DNA of 64,000 nt. Source: Akkermansia sp. Its GTDB lineage: Bacteria > Verrucomicrobiota > Verrucomicrobiia > Verrucomicrobiales > Akkermansiaceae. This document shows, one piece after another, positions 28,033-36,066 of the stretch (position 1 is the stretch's first letter; each line of letters opens with the position of its first letter). A program made the position numbers and the translations under genes. Below the pieces are notes generated by a model. That model saw only the letters and a list, made by a program, of their open reading frames with translations. It was not told the DNA's origin and made no database searches. The stretch spans positions 1 to 64,000 of the forward strand of contig JAFSFD010000005.1 in NCBI GenBank assembly GCA_017435365.1, written 5' to 3'.

Positions 28033-28644
28033 ATGCGTTTCCCCCTCATACTCATCCGAAATGGCAAGACCACCTACCCGGAGCTGATTACGGCCCCGTG
28101 GCAGCTGGGCACGCCCGGGCTGGGTGTGCTGCAAAAGCGGGATTCGTGGGTAGGCTCCAATTGTTATATGGATGGCGCTTTCAGCCGCATCGTCAGCGTG
28201 AGCAGCGAGCGCAAGGGGCGCTTCTGGGAATGCCTGCTGCACCGCGCCGATGCCGCCTACTGGAATGTGAAGGTGGAAATGACGGCGCCGAAGGATTACA
28301 GCCTGGATAACATCAAAATGGAGCTCATGCAGGCGCTGGAGCAGGATGAGATGAACCTGACCGAGTATTACTCACCGGAGTGCATCACCTACCTCATCAA
28401 CCGCTGCGAAACTTTTGCCGAGATTCTGGTCGTCGGCTGTCTCACCGGCATGTGGGACGCCCAGAACTCTACCGTGTGCCTCCCTGCCCTGCACAACACC
28501 CCGGAGCTGCGCGAGTGTGTGCCCTGCATCACCTCCAAGGAATATGACGGCCCCCTGTGCGAGCGCAATGTGCGCGAGCTAGCGGCCAAAGTGAACTTCA
28601 GCGAGCACGAGGGCCTCTTTGAAACCGGCACCTCAGTGGAGTAA
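28033..28644 (+). CDS. Conserved-looking hypothetical protein
   Basis: 203 residues, no signal peptide or membrane segment, and no family recognised. It has a compact alpha/beta look, with alternating hydrophobic strands at the start (RFPLILIRNGKTTY) and several Cys residues. A helix-rich middle (NIKMELMQALEQDEMN) follows. The promoter immediately upstream and normal codon use argue for a real gene. Its last 12 bases overlap the 3' end of the convergent miaA gene, so the two mRNAs would be complementary at their ends. No function is proposed. Confidence 0.7.
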   Translation: MRFPLILIRNGKTTYPELITAPWQLGTPGLGVLQKRDSWVGSNCYMDGAFSRIVSVSSERKGRFWECLLHRADAAYWNVKVEMTAPKDYSLDNIKMELMQALEQDEMNLTEYYSPECITYLINRCETFAEILVVGCLTGMWDAQNSTVCLPALHNTPELRECVPCITSKEYDGPLCERNVRELAAKVNFSEHEGLFETGTSVE

Positions 28645-29556
28645 GGCCGCTATCCGATCCGCTATCCGCTTCGGGCTCTCCCCTGCCCCGGCCATGATGG
28701 GTGTGAGCCATTGCTCGCGGCGCAACCAGGTGCGCTGCCGCTTCGCATACTGACGCGTAGCCAGACTTATCGCAGAAACGAGCTCAGAGCGCGTCAGGCG
28801 GCCTTTCAGATATTCCTGCACCTGTGCCAGGCCCAGCGTCTTGGAAGCCGTTGTAGAGAGCGTGAGGCCCTCCAGCGCGGCAACTTCCTCTATCGCACCA
28901 TCGCGCAGCATCTGCTCGGCCCGGCGGGCGATGCGGGCGTCCAGTTCATCGGTATTGCGCACGATGCAGAAACCGGGCCCCGCCGGCTCCTGCCAGTTGT
29001 TGCGCCAGTAGGAAAGCGGCTTGCCACCCAGCAGCACGATTTCCAGATTGCGGACAACATAGCGCTGGTTGCGCAAATCGGTGGCGGCTGCCCCTTCGGG
29101 ATCGGCTTCCTGCAAGCGGCGCACTGCTTCCTCAAGACTGAGGGCGTTCAACTCCCCGCGCAGTGCGGCATCTGAGGGCGGCGCAGGAGAAATTCCGTGG
29201 GTGATAAACTTCACGTAAAGTCCTGAACCTCCTGTGTGTATGGGTAGCATGCCACCTTTTTGTAATACAGTAGAAATTCCCCCTGCCCTGCGCGCATGCT
29301 CAGCTGCATCATTGTTCTCTGTGGGCTCCATGAAACCAACCAGATGATGCTTTACCCTGCTCATCTCCTCAGTACTGGGTGCTGCCGTTATGATGGGTAT
29401 GCGCTTGTAGACCTGGTAAGCATCCGTGCTGATAATTTCAGCATAACCTAATAATTCAGCCAACTCTACAGCAACTGCACTCTTGCCACTCCCGGTCGGA
29501 CCAAGAATGAACACAGGTTTTGTTCCACATGGAACATTTGTGAATGCAGTTGACAT
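28633..29556 (-). CDS. miaA: tRNA dimethylallyltransferase
   Basis: 307 residues, normal for MiaA, which transfers a dimethylallyl group to A37 of tRNAs reading UNN codons. The P-loop GPTGSGKS is at residues 19-26. The substrate-binding STDAYQVYKR and GGSGLYVK segments follow, and the C-terminal RQYAKRQRTWLRRE stretch is diagnostic. Unusually, a parS-like palindrome (29521-29536) lies within the first dozen codons, and a second lies just upstream of the start, so segregation sites overlap this gene's 5' end. The stop overlaps the convergent upstream gene by 12 bp. The interval 29590-29767 shows no feature. Confidence 0.96.
   Translation of the reverse strand: MSTAFTNVPCGTKPVFILGPTGSGKSAVAVELAELLGYAEIISTDAYQVYKRIPIITAAPSTEEMSRVKHHLVGFMEPTENNDAAEHARRAGGISTVLQKGGMLPIHTGGSGLYVKFITHGISPAPPSDAALRGELNALSLEEAVRRLQEADPEGAAATDLRNQRYVVRNLEIVLLGGKPLSYWRNNWQEPAGPGFCIVRNTDELDARIARRAEQMLRDGAIEEVAALEGLTLSTTASKTLGLAQVQEYLKGRLTRSELVSAISLATRQYAKRQRTWLRREQWLTPIMAGAGESPKRIADRIAALLH
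29521..29536. promoter_or_regulatory. parS-like site 1
   Basis: TGTTCCACATGGAACA, one base from the palindrome TGTTCCACGTGGAACA, which matches the parS centromere consensus bound by ParB. It lies inside the 5' end of miaA. Confidence 0.65.
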
Positions 29557-29573
29557 GTTAATGTAGGAACTTT

Positions 29574-29589
29574 TGTTCCATGTGGAACA
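29574..29589. promoter_or_regulatory. parS-like site 2
   Basis: TGTTCCATGTGGAACA, the reverse-complement form of the one-base variant, 38 bp from site 1 and just upstream of miaA. Confidence 0.65.
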
Positions 29590-29767
29590 TCTGGTTGATT
29601 AAATGAGGGCTATACAAGCGTGACTATCGCTCAGAATTGCGAGAAAAGACGTTAAACGCGTGAATTTTCTATTAGATAAACTTGGTTTGATACTGAATCG
29701 GAAGAATTTAGCGTAATCCAGGTACTATATACAATAAGAAATCACGTAGAACAGTTCTATATCCGTA

Positions 29768-30661
29768 TCAGAGCTTAGGACAGCCATACTTATTGATTCC
29801 ATTCTGACCAGGCAGAAGCATCATAATGAAGAGATAAAGGGAAACCAGTATCAACACCATGAAAGAAAGCAGGAAAGAATACAGAGACATCACCAGACTC
29901 TCCGGAATTACTTGCATACCTGACTGTAAATGGTCAATATTAATGAATAAAGACGCAATAAACCAAATGAGACTCAGAATAAGCATCAAATGAGATGCGC
30001 ACCCGAAAATGACCGCCGCTGCGCTTCTGCCTGAATCATGCAAGCGACGAACCGAAACAGCAAGAAAAGGAAAAGCCATCAGAATGTGGTAGAACCAATA
30101 CAAACCGGTAGTGGCAATTACCATCGGATCAGAAAAGTACATATCCATCGCGTGAGACACCAGTTCAATATCTCCCGTACGTGATGCCTGCTCAACCTGT
30201 TGTTGAAATGACGATACTGTAGAGCTTGGAATAAGAAGATAAGAAGGGATATACTCAATCGCCAAGGAAAAAACGTAGTAAAACAGACAAAATCCCCAGA
30301 ACTCCGTCCTGGTAGACCTGCCTTTGTAATCAAAAGATTTACGAATGCTATCTATGAAAGCATCCCATACTCCCCTGCCCTTCTCCACTGCAATAGCTCC
30401 ACAGTGCGGACATTTTCCATCGGCTCCAAACCGTTCAACCGCCTGCTGACAATGAGGACACTTCAAATCGGAATTGTTCCATGTGGAACATGTAGAAGAA
30501 ATTTGATTTAACAGTTTGGACAAGGGCTTCCACCCGGAATCACCAGCCGCGGCTGCCAGTGTCTCATCACTAAGGCGTCCACTCTCGTGCATAACCCGTA
30601 ACTCTGTTTCTGATACAGGACCCTGCACTTTCTTTTCTGAATCCAGGTAGTAGTACTTCAT
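29768..30661 (-). CDS. GYF_2-zinc ribbon-DUF805 membrane protein
   Basis: 297 residues with three parts. Residues 3-50 form a GYF_2/DUF4339-type domain (YYYLDSEKKVQGPVSETEL, then GWKPLS). Residues 68-87 are a zinc ribbon with two CPHC knuckles. From about residue 108 a DUF805 membrane domain begins (FDYKGRSTRTEFW) with about four helices. The start at 30661 is chosen because it begins the GYF_2 fold and lies 12 nt after a consensus -10. DUF805 proteins are widespread inner-membrane proteins of unclear role. A parS-like site (30475-30490) is embedded in the coding sequence around the zinc-ribbon linker. Confidence 0.88.
   Translation of the reverse strand: MKYYYLDSEKKVQGPVSETELRVMHESGRLSDETLAAAAGDSGWKPLSKLLNQISSTCSTWNNSDLKCPHCQQAVERFGADGKCPHCGAIAVEKGRGVWDAFIDSIRKSFDYKGRSTRTEFWGFCLFYYVFSLAIEYIPSYLLIPSSTVSSFQQQVEQASRTGDIELVSHAMDMYFSDPMVIATTGLYWFYHILMAFPFLAVSVRRLHDSGRSAAAVIFGCASHLMLILSLIWFIASLFINIDHLQSGMQVIPESLVMSLYSFLLSFMVLILVSLYLFIMMLLPGQNGINKYGCPKL
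30475..30490. promoter_or_regulatory. parS-like site 3 (intragenic)
   Basis: TGTTCCATGTGGAACA inside the DUF805 gene, where it encodes part of the linker (CSTWNN) just before the zinc ribbon. Confidence 0.65.
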
Positions 30662-30673
30662 CGCTCTGCGCGA

Positions 30674-30702
30674 ATTATAGCTGCATTGTGCAGCAAAATC
30701 AA
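30674..30702 (-). promoter_or_regulatory. Promoter of the DUF805 gene
   Basis: Minus-strand TTGATT (30702-30697), 17 nt, TATAAT (30679-30674). The -10 ends 12 nt before the ATG. Confidence 0.7.
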
Positions 30703-30816
30703 GCATTCTTTGCAAATTTTGTCACTTTTTTATTAAATATTTCTTAAGTATTTATTATGTGTATTTTAGAGAAATTTTCTTGTAAGTGTCATTACACCAA
30801 GCAAATTTAACCCTTT

Positions 30817-30851
30817 AAAAACCCTGATTTTCGCATTCGAAAACCAGGGTT
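30817..30851 (-). terminator. Hairpin behind the small RNA
   Basis: AACCCTG (30820-30826) pairs with CAGGGTT (30845-30851), with TTTTCG/CGAAAA continuing the stem. On the minus strand it ends in five Ts, so it could act as a second terminator behind the RNA. Confidence 0.5.
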
Positions 30852-30854
30852 GAT

Positions 30855-31040
30855 AAAAAAAGGCTGACCGCCGTGCCGTCAGTGGTGAAAGAGCCACGTT
30901 CCCTGTAATCAGGTGGGTGCGGAGCCTGGGTCGTCTGAGGTATCCATTGGACGGAACATAATACCCATATAAGCTTGATGCCCCTTGTAGTTCTATAACG
31001 GTCCGGGCCTGTGAAACCACGCGTCACGAGCACGGCAGCT
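30855..31040 (-). ncRNA. Candidate 6S-like small RNA
   Basis: About 185 nt, transcribed from the minus strand between the DUF805 gene and argS. It has a consensus promoter ending 7 nt before the predicted first base and a U-run (As at 30855-30861 on the plus strand) at the end. The two ends pair: GCCGTGC near the 5' end with GCACGGC near the 3' end. CGT/ACG and GTGGT/ACCAC continue the rod with small bulges. An inner hairpin is closed by GGAC/GUCC and GAAC/GUUC. A long bulged closing stem, open middle and apical hairpin at this length is the plan of 6S RNA, which sequesters RNA polymerase. Identity as 6S is inferred from structure only. tmRNA, RNase P and SRP RNA hallmarks were not found. Confidence 0.55.
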
Positions 31041-31047
31041 GATTATG

Positions 31048-31076
31048 TATATACCATAAGGCAGCAGAATTTACAA
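31048..31076 (-). promoter_or_regulatory. Promoter of the small RNA
   Basis: Minus-strand TTGTAA (31076-31071), 17 nt, TATATA (31053-31048). Confidence 0.65.
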
Positions 31077-31095
31077 GAATTTTCGCCAACAAAAT

Positions 31096-31111
31096 TGTTC
31101 CACGTGGAACA
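31096..31111. promoter_or_regulatory. parS site 4 (perfect palindrome)
   Basis: TGTTCCACGTGGAACA, a perfect 16-bp palindrome matching the parS consensus, between the small RNA promoter and the argS promoter. Confidence 0.8.
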
Positions 31112-31143
31112 GTAATTACCCTGCTCCACAGCACTTGAAAACA

Positions 31144-31172
31144 TTGACAAATGAGGAAAAAACGTGTAGAAT
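31144..31172 (+). promoter_or_regulatory. argS promoter
   Basis: TTGACA (31144-31149), 17 nt, TAGAAT (31167-31172). The -10 ends 11 nt before the chosen ATG and overlaps an earlier in-frame ATG, which is therefore rejected. Confidence 0.75.
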
Positions 31173-31183
31173 CTGCGCCAGAC

Positions 31184-32938
31184 ATGACTATACCTACTCT
31201 ACTTTCGGAGCAGTTGACCGGAACGCTTCGCACAATACTGGGTGAAGCTCTTCCGTCAGAATTCAAAGCTGCCGTGACTCCCTCTCAGGATTTACGATTT
31301 GGCGATTACCAGAGCAACGCTGCCATGATGCTGGCGAAGCAGGCAAAGATGAATCCGCGTGCACTTGCAACGCAGGTGATTGAGAATTTTGGTGATTCAG
31401 AAATTGCCACACTTGAAATTGCTGGTCCTGGCTTCATCAATTTCCGCATCAAGCCGGCATATTTTGCTGAACGCACAGCGCGGATGCTGACCGATGACCG
31501 ACTCGGTGTCTCCCTGGTGAAGGAGCCGAAAACAATCGTAATTGATTTTTCTGCACCGAATGTGGCCAAGCCGATGCACGTGGGACACATTCGTTCCACA
31601 ATCATTGGTGATACACTCGGCCGCCTGGCGCGTTTCATGGGACACAAAGTTATCACCGATAACCACATTGGCGACTGGGGAACCCAATTCGGCATGATTT
31701 TGTGGGGTTGGAAGAATATTCTGGACCAGAGTGAGCTGGAGAAAGATCCCATTGAGGCCCTTCTGAATGTATATAAGGAAGTGAATTCCCGCTGCAAGGA
31801 AGATGAATCACTGCTTCCGCTGTGCAAGGAGGAGCTTGTGAAGCTGCAGGGTGGTGATGCAGAGAACCTGGAAATCTGGCAGAAGTGCATCGCCGTAACC
31901 AAAATCGGACTGGAGAAGATTTATTCTCAGCTTGATATCACGTTTGACTACTGGTTGGGCGAAAGTGCTTATAATGATGCACTTGCACCGCTCGTTGATG
32001 ACCTGGTAGAGAAGGGGATTGCCCGCGAAAGTGATGGAGCCATTTGTGTATTCTCGGATGGATTCCACAAACCTCAGAATGATCCCTTCCTGGTACAGAA
32101 AGATGGAGAATGGGTTCCGGTGCCTGCCATCATCCGCAAGGCAGACGGCGGTTTCCTCTATGCAACCACTGATTTGGCGACTCTCGATTATCGTACTGAA
32201 AATTTCAACGCCGATGCTATCTGGTATGTGGTAGGCGCTCCTCAGGAAAAACATTTCAAGCAGATTTTCGATATCGAACGCATGCGCGGAGTGAGCGGAG
32301 ATTTCCGCCACGTGGCTTTCGGCTCCATTCTCGGAAAAGACCGTCGTCCGTTCAAGACTCGTTCCGGCGATACGGTCAGTTTGCAGGATGTCATCGATGA
32401 AGCAGTAACACGTGCAACTGCCGTGGTCGAAGCGAAGAGTCCCGATATGCCCGCTGAGGAAAAAGCAGCAGTTGCCAAAACTGTCGGTATCGGCGCCATC
32501 AAGTTTGCGGAACTTTCTCAGAACCGCATGAGTGATTATATCTTCGACTGGGAAAAGATGCTCGCCCTCACTGGGGATACAGCACCTTACCTCCAGAATT
32601 CCTACGTGCGCGTACGTTCCATTTTCCGTAAGATAGATGGTGAATTCACTGCACCTAAGTCACTGAATATCAGTGAGAATGCGGAAATCAACCTGGCACG
32701 TCTTCTGGTACGTTTTGGTGAGGTGGTACCCGCCACTCTCGACGATTGCCGCCCGAATCTTCTGGCTGCTTACCTCTACGAACTGGCCAAAGCCTTCCAC
32801 AGTTTCTACGAGGCCTGCCCGGTTCTGAAAAGCGAAGGAGCGGTGCGCGAAACACGCCTTGCCCTCTGTGAGCTGACCGCCAGAGTGCTCAAGAAAGGCA
32901 TGGGTCTTTTCGGTATCAACATGCCTGAACGCATGTAA
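31184..32938 (+). CDS. argS: Arginyl-tRNA synthetase
   Basis: 584 residues, class I, charging tRNA-Arg with arginine. An N-terminal Add1 domain is followed by the HIGH signature as HVGH (residues 132-135, within SAPNVAKPMHVGHIRST). The second signature is in the degenerate form usual for ArgS (GKDRRPFKTRSGDTV in place of KMSKS), then the DALR anticodon-binding domain near the C-terminus. The start at 31184 follows from the promoter position; the in-frame ATG at 31151 lies in the spacer. No Shine-Dalgarno sequence is present, which fits a 3-5 nt leader. The next gene's ATG overlaps the last base of the stop, suggesting co-transcription. Confidence 0.97.
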   Translation: MTIPTLLSEQLTGTLRTILGEALPSEFKAAVTPSQDLRFGDYQSNAAMMLAKQAKMNPRALATQVIENFGDSEIATLEIAGPGFINFRIKPAYFAERTARMLTDDRLGVSLVKEPKTIVIDFSAPNVAKPMHVGHIRSTIIGDTLGRLARFMGHKVITDNHIGDWGTQFGMILWGWKNILDQSELEKDPIEALLNVYKEVNSRCKEDESLLPLCKEELVKLQGGDAENLEIWQKCIAVTKIGLEKIYSQLDITFDYWLGESAYNDALAPLVDDLVEKGIARESDGAICVFSDGFHKPQNDPFLVQKDGEWVPVPAIIRKADGGFLYATTDLATLDYRTENFNADAIWYVVGAPQEKHFKQIFDIERMRGVSGDFRHVAFGSILGKDRRPFKTRSGDTVSLQDVIDEAVTRATAVVEAKSPDMPAEEKAAVAKTVGIGAIKFAELSQNRMSDYIFDWEKMLALTGDTAPYLQNSYVRVRSIFRKIDGEFTAPKSLNISENAEINLARLLVRFGEVVPATLDDCRPNLLAAYLYELAKAFHSFYEACPVLKSEGAVRETRLALCELTARVLKKGMGLFGINMPERM

Positions 32939-34320
32939 TGTCACCCATCATGAGACTAATAAATTCTATCCTCTGCCTGGCAACTGCAATGCATTGCTGG
33001 GCAGAGGATAACACTTTACAGAACCAAGCTGAATCGAGCGCTGAAAATCCGGTGCTCAGAATGGCTGTCGTCAGTGATAATCCGGAGCTTGCAAGGCAAC
33101 TGAATCTCGGTTTAGAGTGCTGCCTGCTCAATTACCAGGAGAAGGCTCGCTACCATTTCCGGCAATCCTTGGCAGCAGATGATGCGTGCGTGATGGCACA
33201 TGTAGGCATGCTGATGGTTCACCCCAGCGGCAGCCCTGAATACAAGGAACAGCTCCAAGCGCTCAACGCTCTTCTGGACACGGTCATGCTTACCCCGGTG
33301 GAAGAGTGGTATCTCTCCACCTTCCTGCAATACATTGCCGGCGATTTGCAGGGCACAGCAGCCGCTTTTAAGAAACGTGCAGAAGTCTACAGGCGCGACA
33401 CTATGGCCGCCTGCTGGGATATCCTGCTGAATCATTATGCAGCGGAGCAGGGGGGTAATATCGTTTCACGAGCTAATCATCTACTGCAGAATCACCCGGA
33501 TAATCCCTTCGCTCTTTTCTGCCGCGCCCTGCTGGATGAGTATTCATCCAGCCCCACCGTGGAAGCGCTTCAGGCTGCTCAGAAGGCCGCAGAATCACTC
33601 CCCGGTAACCCTGTGCTGCATCTGTTGTACGGCCACCTTCTGCGCCGTTCAGGGCGTCTTGAAGAAGCTATTTCCCAATACCGGGCTGCCCGCATGGCGG
33701 CCGCAAACGAGCTTGAGTTCATCAATCCGGCAGATGCTGTCACCTGCCATATTTCGAGTCTGGCAGAAGCCAGTTCCTGTTGGCAGGCAGGTAGGAGAAT
33801 TGATGCCCTTCGCCTCAGTTTTGAGCTGTCAAAACAGGTAAATGACGGAGCAGGGGAGGGTGATATCCTCATGCATTGGGAGGGCAGAACGCTGCCTCTC
33901 CGCCTCCTTGTCCTGCAGCCCACAGCACCCTCAGGAGCCGCCATCAACGCCGCTGCGAAGGCCTGCAACGCACCTGTCGGAACCCCCGTCAGGCATATCC
34001 AGGATTGCCTGGTGGCCGCGATTCAGACGCGTTCTCTGGCCGAATCCAAACGCCTTTCAACTGCTACCCAGACCCTCCTGAAAGCGGAACAGCACTTTTC
34101 AGAGCTGTACAAGCTCTCAGATGACATGAACAGGGCAGGGGGGCTCAGGCTCACCTGCTATAATCGCGCCTTACAAGCCTGCCAAGGTGCCATTCTGCGC
34201 GCCAGAATCGCTCTCTACGCCGACAGTAAAGACATCTGGCAAACGCATCTGGATGAGCTCCTGTCCAAGCCGGAAGCACGTTTCCTACCGCCGGTTCTCC
34301 CCGAATTCAATAAACCTTGA
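32938..34320 (+). CDS. Exported TPR-like repeat protein
   Basis: 460 residues. A signal peptide (RLINSILCLATAMHCWA) precedes helical repeats that look like tetratricopeptide motifs, such as the LLYGHLLRRSGRLEEAISQYRAAR region and the HFRQSLAADDACVMAHVGML region. TPR arrays hold protein partners, probably in the periplasm here. The ATG overlaps the argS stop (TAATG); ATG 32950 is an alternative start that begins directly with the signal peptide. No enzyme motif is present. The 3' end is followed after 12 bp by a perfect parS palindrome. Confidence 0.75.
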   Translation: MSPIMRLINSILCLATAMHCWAEDNTLQNQAESSAENPVLRMAVVSDNPELARQLNLGLECCLLNYQEKARYHFRQSLAADDACVMAHVGMLMVHPSGSPEYKEQLQALNALLDTVMLTPVEEWYLSTFLQYIAGDLQGTAAAFKKRAEVYRRDTMAACWDILLNHYAAEQGGNIVSRANHLLQNHPDNPFALFCRALLDEYSSSPTVEALQAAQKAAESLPGNPVLHLLYGHLLRRSGRLEEAISQYRAARMAAANELEFINPADAVTCHISSLAEASSCWQAGRRIDALRLSFELSKQVNDGAGEGDILMHWEGRTLPLRLLVLQPTAPSGAAINAAAKACNAPVGTPVRHIQDCLVAAIQTRSLAESKRLSTATQTLLKAEQHFSELYKLSDDMNRAGGLRLTCYNRALQACQGAILRARIALYADSKDIWQTHLDELLSKPEARFLPPVLPEFNKP

Positions 34321-34332
34321 TGATTCAGGGAA

Positions 34333-34348
34333 TGTTCCACGTGGAACA
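34333..34348. promoter_or_regulatory. parS site 5 (perfect palindrome)
   Basis: TGTTCCACGTGGAACA in the gap between the TPR-like gene and the next lipoprotein gene, followed by a T-rich stretch. Confidence 0.8.
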
Positions 34349-34373
34349 TTCCTTTTATTTTTTAAGCGTTTTC

Positions 34374-34402
34374 TTTACAAAGCAAGGTCAATATGCTAGA
34401 GT
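34374..34402 (+). promoter_or_regulatory. Promoter of the 34409 lipoprotein
   Basis: TTTACA (34374-34379), 17 nt, TAGAGT (34397-34402). Only 6 nt separate the -10 from the ATG, predicting a leaderless mRNA. Confidence 0.65.
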
Positions 34403-34408
34403 GAGTGC

Positions 34409-35029
34409 ATGACCAGCCGCGCCATCATCAGAACCTGCCTGCTGACCGGCAGTGTTTTTCTCAGCTCCTGCGCGTACATGCAGACCCACAAGAACATAGA
34501 GGAAAGCTTCTGCCAGCACGCGGGATATCTGCTTAATCCTGATTTTCAGTTACTCAGGGCAGGAAATACCTATTACCTCTCCATAGACAAAGTAAGTCTG
34601 AAAAAGTCTTACCCCATCGTTCACGATTCTATTTTTCTGAAAGATAATAATGAACCCTCAATAGAGCAGGTGAACGATGCGGCCACGCCGGTATACAAGG
34701 AAATTTCCTCAGGCACAGCCGCCGTGCTCCAGCAAAGCGATGGTTATGCAGCCCTGGATGTTCTCAAAGATGAATTGAACAGCAGCAATACTCCCTGGTT
34801 GGAGAGCAGGCCCGCCGGCGCTGCTACTTGCAGAATCAAGGCTGAAATTGCCGGAGAACAGGTCGCCTGGATTGATAAGAACAACCCCACGCGGGTGCCG
34901 ATAGCCGTCAAGGCAATCAGCACACTGGACCAGGTAGTAATCGACTGGCCGGGCACCATCCTGTACAACGCAGCCATCCCCGTCATGGCTCCTTTTGTCT
35001 TTTTCCATGAGTTTCTGAATGAAAATTAA
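34409..35029 (+). CDS. Small lipoprotein, unknown function
   Basis: 206 residues. A typical lipoprotein signal (LLTGSVFLSSC, lipobox Cys about residue 21) precedes a mature domain of unknown family. A C-terminal hydrophobic stretch (GTILYNAAIPVMAPFVFFHEFL) could touch the membrane. The next gene encodes another lipoprotein with a similar C-terminal plan, and the two are spaced by 13 bp, so they form a likely operon next to the origin region. The function is not inferable. Confidence 0.75.
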   Translation: MTSRAIIRTCLLTGSVFLSSCAYMQTHKNIEESFCQHAGYLLNPDFQLLRAGNTYYLSIDKVSLKKSYPIVHDSIFLKDNNEPSIEQVNDAATPVYKEISSGTAAVLQQSDGYAALDVLKDELNSSNTPWLESRPAGAATCRIKAEIAGEQVAWIDKNNPTRVPIAVKAISTLDQVVIDWPGTILYNAAIPVMAPFVFFHEFLNEN

Positions 35030-35042
35030 TCTTAATACCGAT

Positions 35043-35693
35043 ATGAAAAAACTCGCACTCCTGACCCTGGGCATCCTCAGCGCTCTCACCATCTCATCAT
35101 GCAGCGTATGCAGCCACGTCTCTGTGGCTGACTTCGGACGCAGTGCCGAAGCCATCCTGCTGCCTCTCGAACAACCCACCCTGCATTCCGTCAACGGCAA
35201 GTGGTACATGGAAGGGCAGAAAACCTATGTGGAGCGCCACAATGCACCCTGGGTGCGCCCGGAGCAGTTGCCGGATGATAAGCGCCACCCGGAGCGCTAC
35301 TCCATCGACAGCGATGAACTGAGCCCTGTATATGCAGCCATTCCCGCCGAGATGGCAGAAAGCATCCGCAAGGGCAAATATACGCATAGCCAGGCCATCA
35401 GCTTCATCAACCGCAAATGGGTGGATACTCTGCCGGAAGGAAAGGTACAGACCGTGAAAACTAAGGCTACAGCCCCGGACTACTTCCGCAAGATGTCCTC
35501 GCACCGCCTGCTGCAGACTGAGACAAGCTCCTACCTGCTGGCTCACATCGGCGAGTTTACGGCTGATTTCAGCTCCATCCTGGCCTATCCGCTGGCTGGC
35601 CTGTGCACCATCGTGGTCGATACCCCGGCCAGCTTTTTCTACAGCCCGCCTACAAAGAAAAAGCAGGTTGCCCAGCCGGAAGAACTTGAATAA
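35043..35693 (+). CDS. Small lipoprotein, unknown function
   Basis: 216 residues starting at ATG 35043, which opens a clean lipoprotein signal (KKLALLTLGILSALTISSC, Cys about residue 20). An earlier in-frame ATG at 35019 would overlap the previous gene and put charged residues first. The mature protein contains a GKWYMEGQKTYVERHNAPWV stretch. A hydrophobic segment near the end (FSSILAYPLAGLCTIVVDTPASFFY) parallels the preceding lipoprotein, suggesting distant relatedness of the pair. A strong terminator follows 20 bp after the stop. No known family was recognised. Confidence 0.75.
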   Translation: MKKLALLTLGILSALTISSCSVCSHVSVADFGRSAEAILLPLEQPTLHSVNGKWYMEGQKTYVERHNAPWVRPEQLPDDKRHPERYSIDSDELSPVYAAIPAEMAESIRKGKYTHSQAISFINRKWVDTLPEGKVQTVKTKATAPDYFRKMSSHRLLQTETSSYLLAHIGEFTADFSSILAYPLAGLCTIVVDTPASFFYSPPTKKKQVAQPEELE

Positions 35694-35713
35694 GCCTGAA
35701 ACTCTTCCCCTAT

Positions 35714-35750
35714 GCCGGTCTCACTTCTTCAGGCTGAGACCGGCTTTTTT
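35714..35750 (+). terminator. Terminator before the origin region
   Basis: GCCGGTCTCA (35714-35723) pairs with TGAGACCGGC (35735-35744), followed by six Ts. It would insulate the downstream DnaA-box cluster from readthrough. Confidence 0.92.
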
Positions 35751-35754
35751 ATTA

Positions 35755-35990
35755 TAACTACCTGATAATAAATATTATAAACTACTTATCCACAATTTAT
35801 GTTGATAACTCAGTGGATAAGTAGTTTATAAGTGTGTGAATAACCATTATCCACATTGACAAGTCTGGTTTTTCACCCGGTTGTCCACAGATGGATGAAG
35901 TTTTATGTTATTGATATTAAACCCGGTATCATACTTATCCACTTATCCACACGGGTGATGATGATGAATTTCTATATATACTGTAGATAC
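35755..35990. other. oriC: Candidate chromosomal replication origin (oriC)
   Basis: A gene-free, AT-rich stretch packed with DnaA boxes. TTATCCACA is perfect at 35786, 35847 and 35943 (plus strand). One-mismatch forms lie at 35881 (TTGTCCACA) and 35935 (TTATCCACT), and at 35812-35820 and 35835-35843 on the minus strand. The flank 35745-35785 is a nearly pure A/T run suitable as an unwinding element. Six parS-like palindromes lie within 6.3 kb to the left and 1.2 kb to the right, as expected near an origin. dnaA itself is not in the window. The box density far exceeds chance, but function is inferred. Confidence 0.8.
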
Positions 35991-36031
35991 ATCTTTAAAC
36001 AAGAAAAACAGACAGTATCCGAGGCAGCGCC

Positions 36032-36059
36032 TTGACAGCATCCGAGAGGCTGTTACAAT
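36032..36059 (+). promoter_or_regulatory. ribD promoter
   Basis: TTGACA (36032-36037), 16 nt, TACAAT (36054-36059). The -10 ends 7 nt before the ATG, predicting a leaderless mRNA; no FMN riboswitch could fit. Confidence 0.8.
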
Positions 36060-36066
36060 ACCCCAC

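Noticed and set aside
30855..31040. tmRNA, SRP RNA or RNase P RNA
   Set aside because: Too short for tmRNA or RNase P RNA, no tRNA-like ends, and no SRP GGAA-type conserved loop seen.
35755..36066. FMN riboswitch before ribD
   Set aside because: The promoter places the transcription start at the ATG, and the upstream DNA is a DnaA-box cluster without FMN-aptamer sequence.
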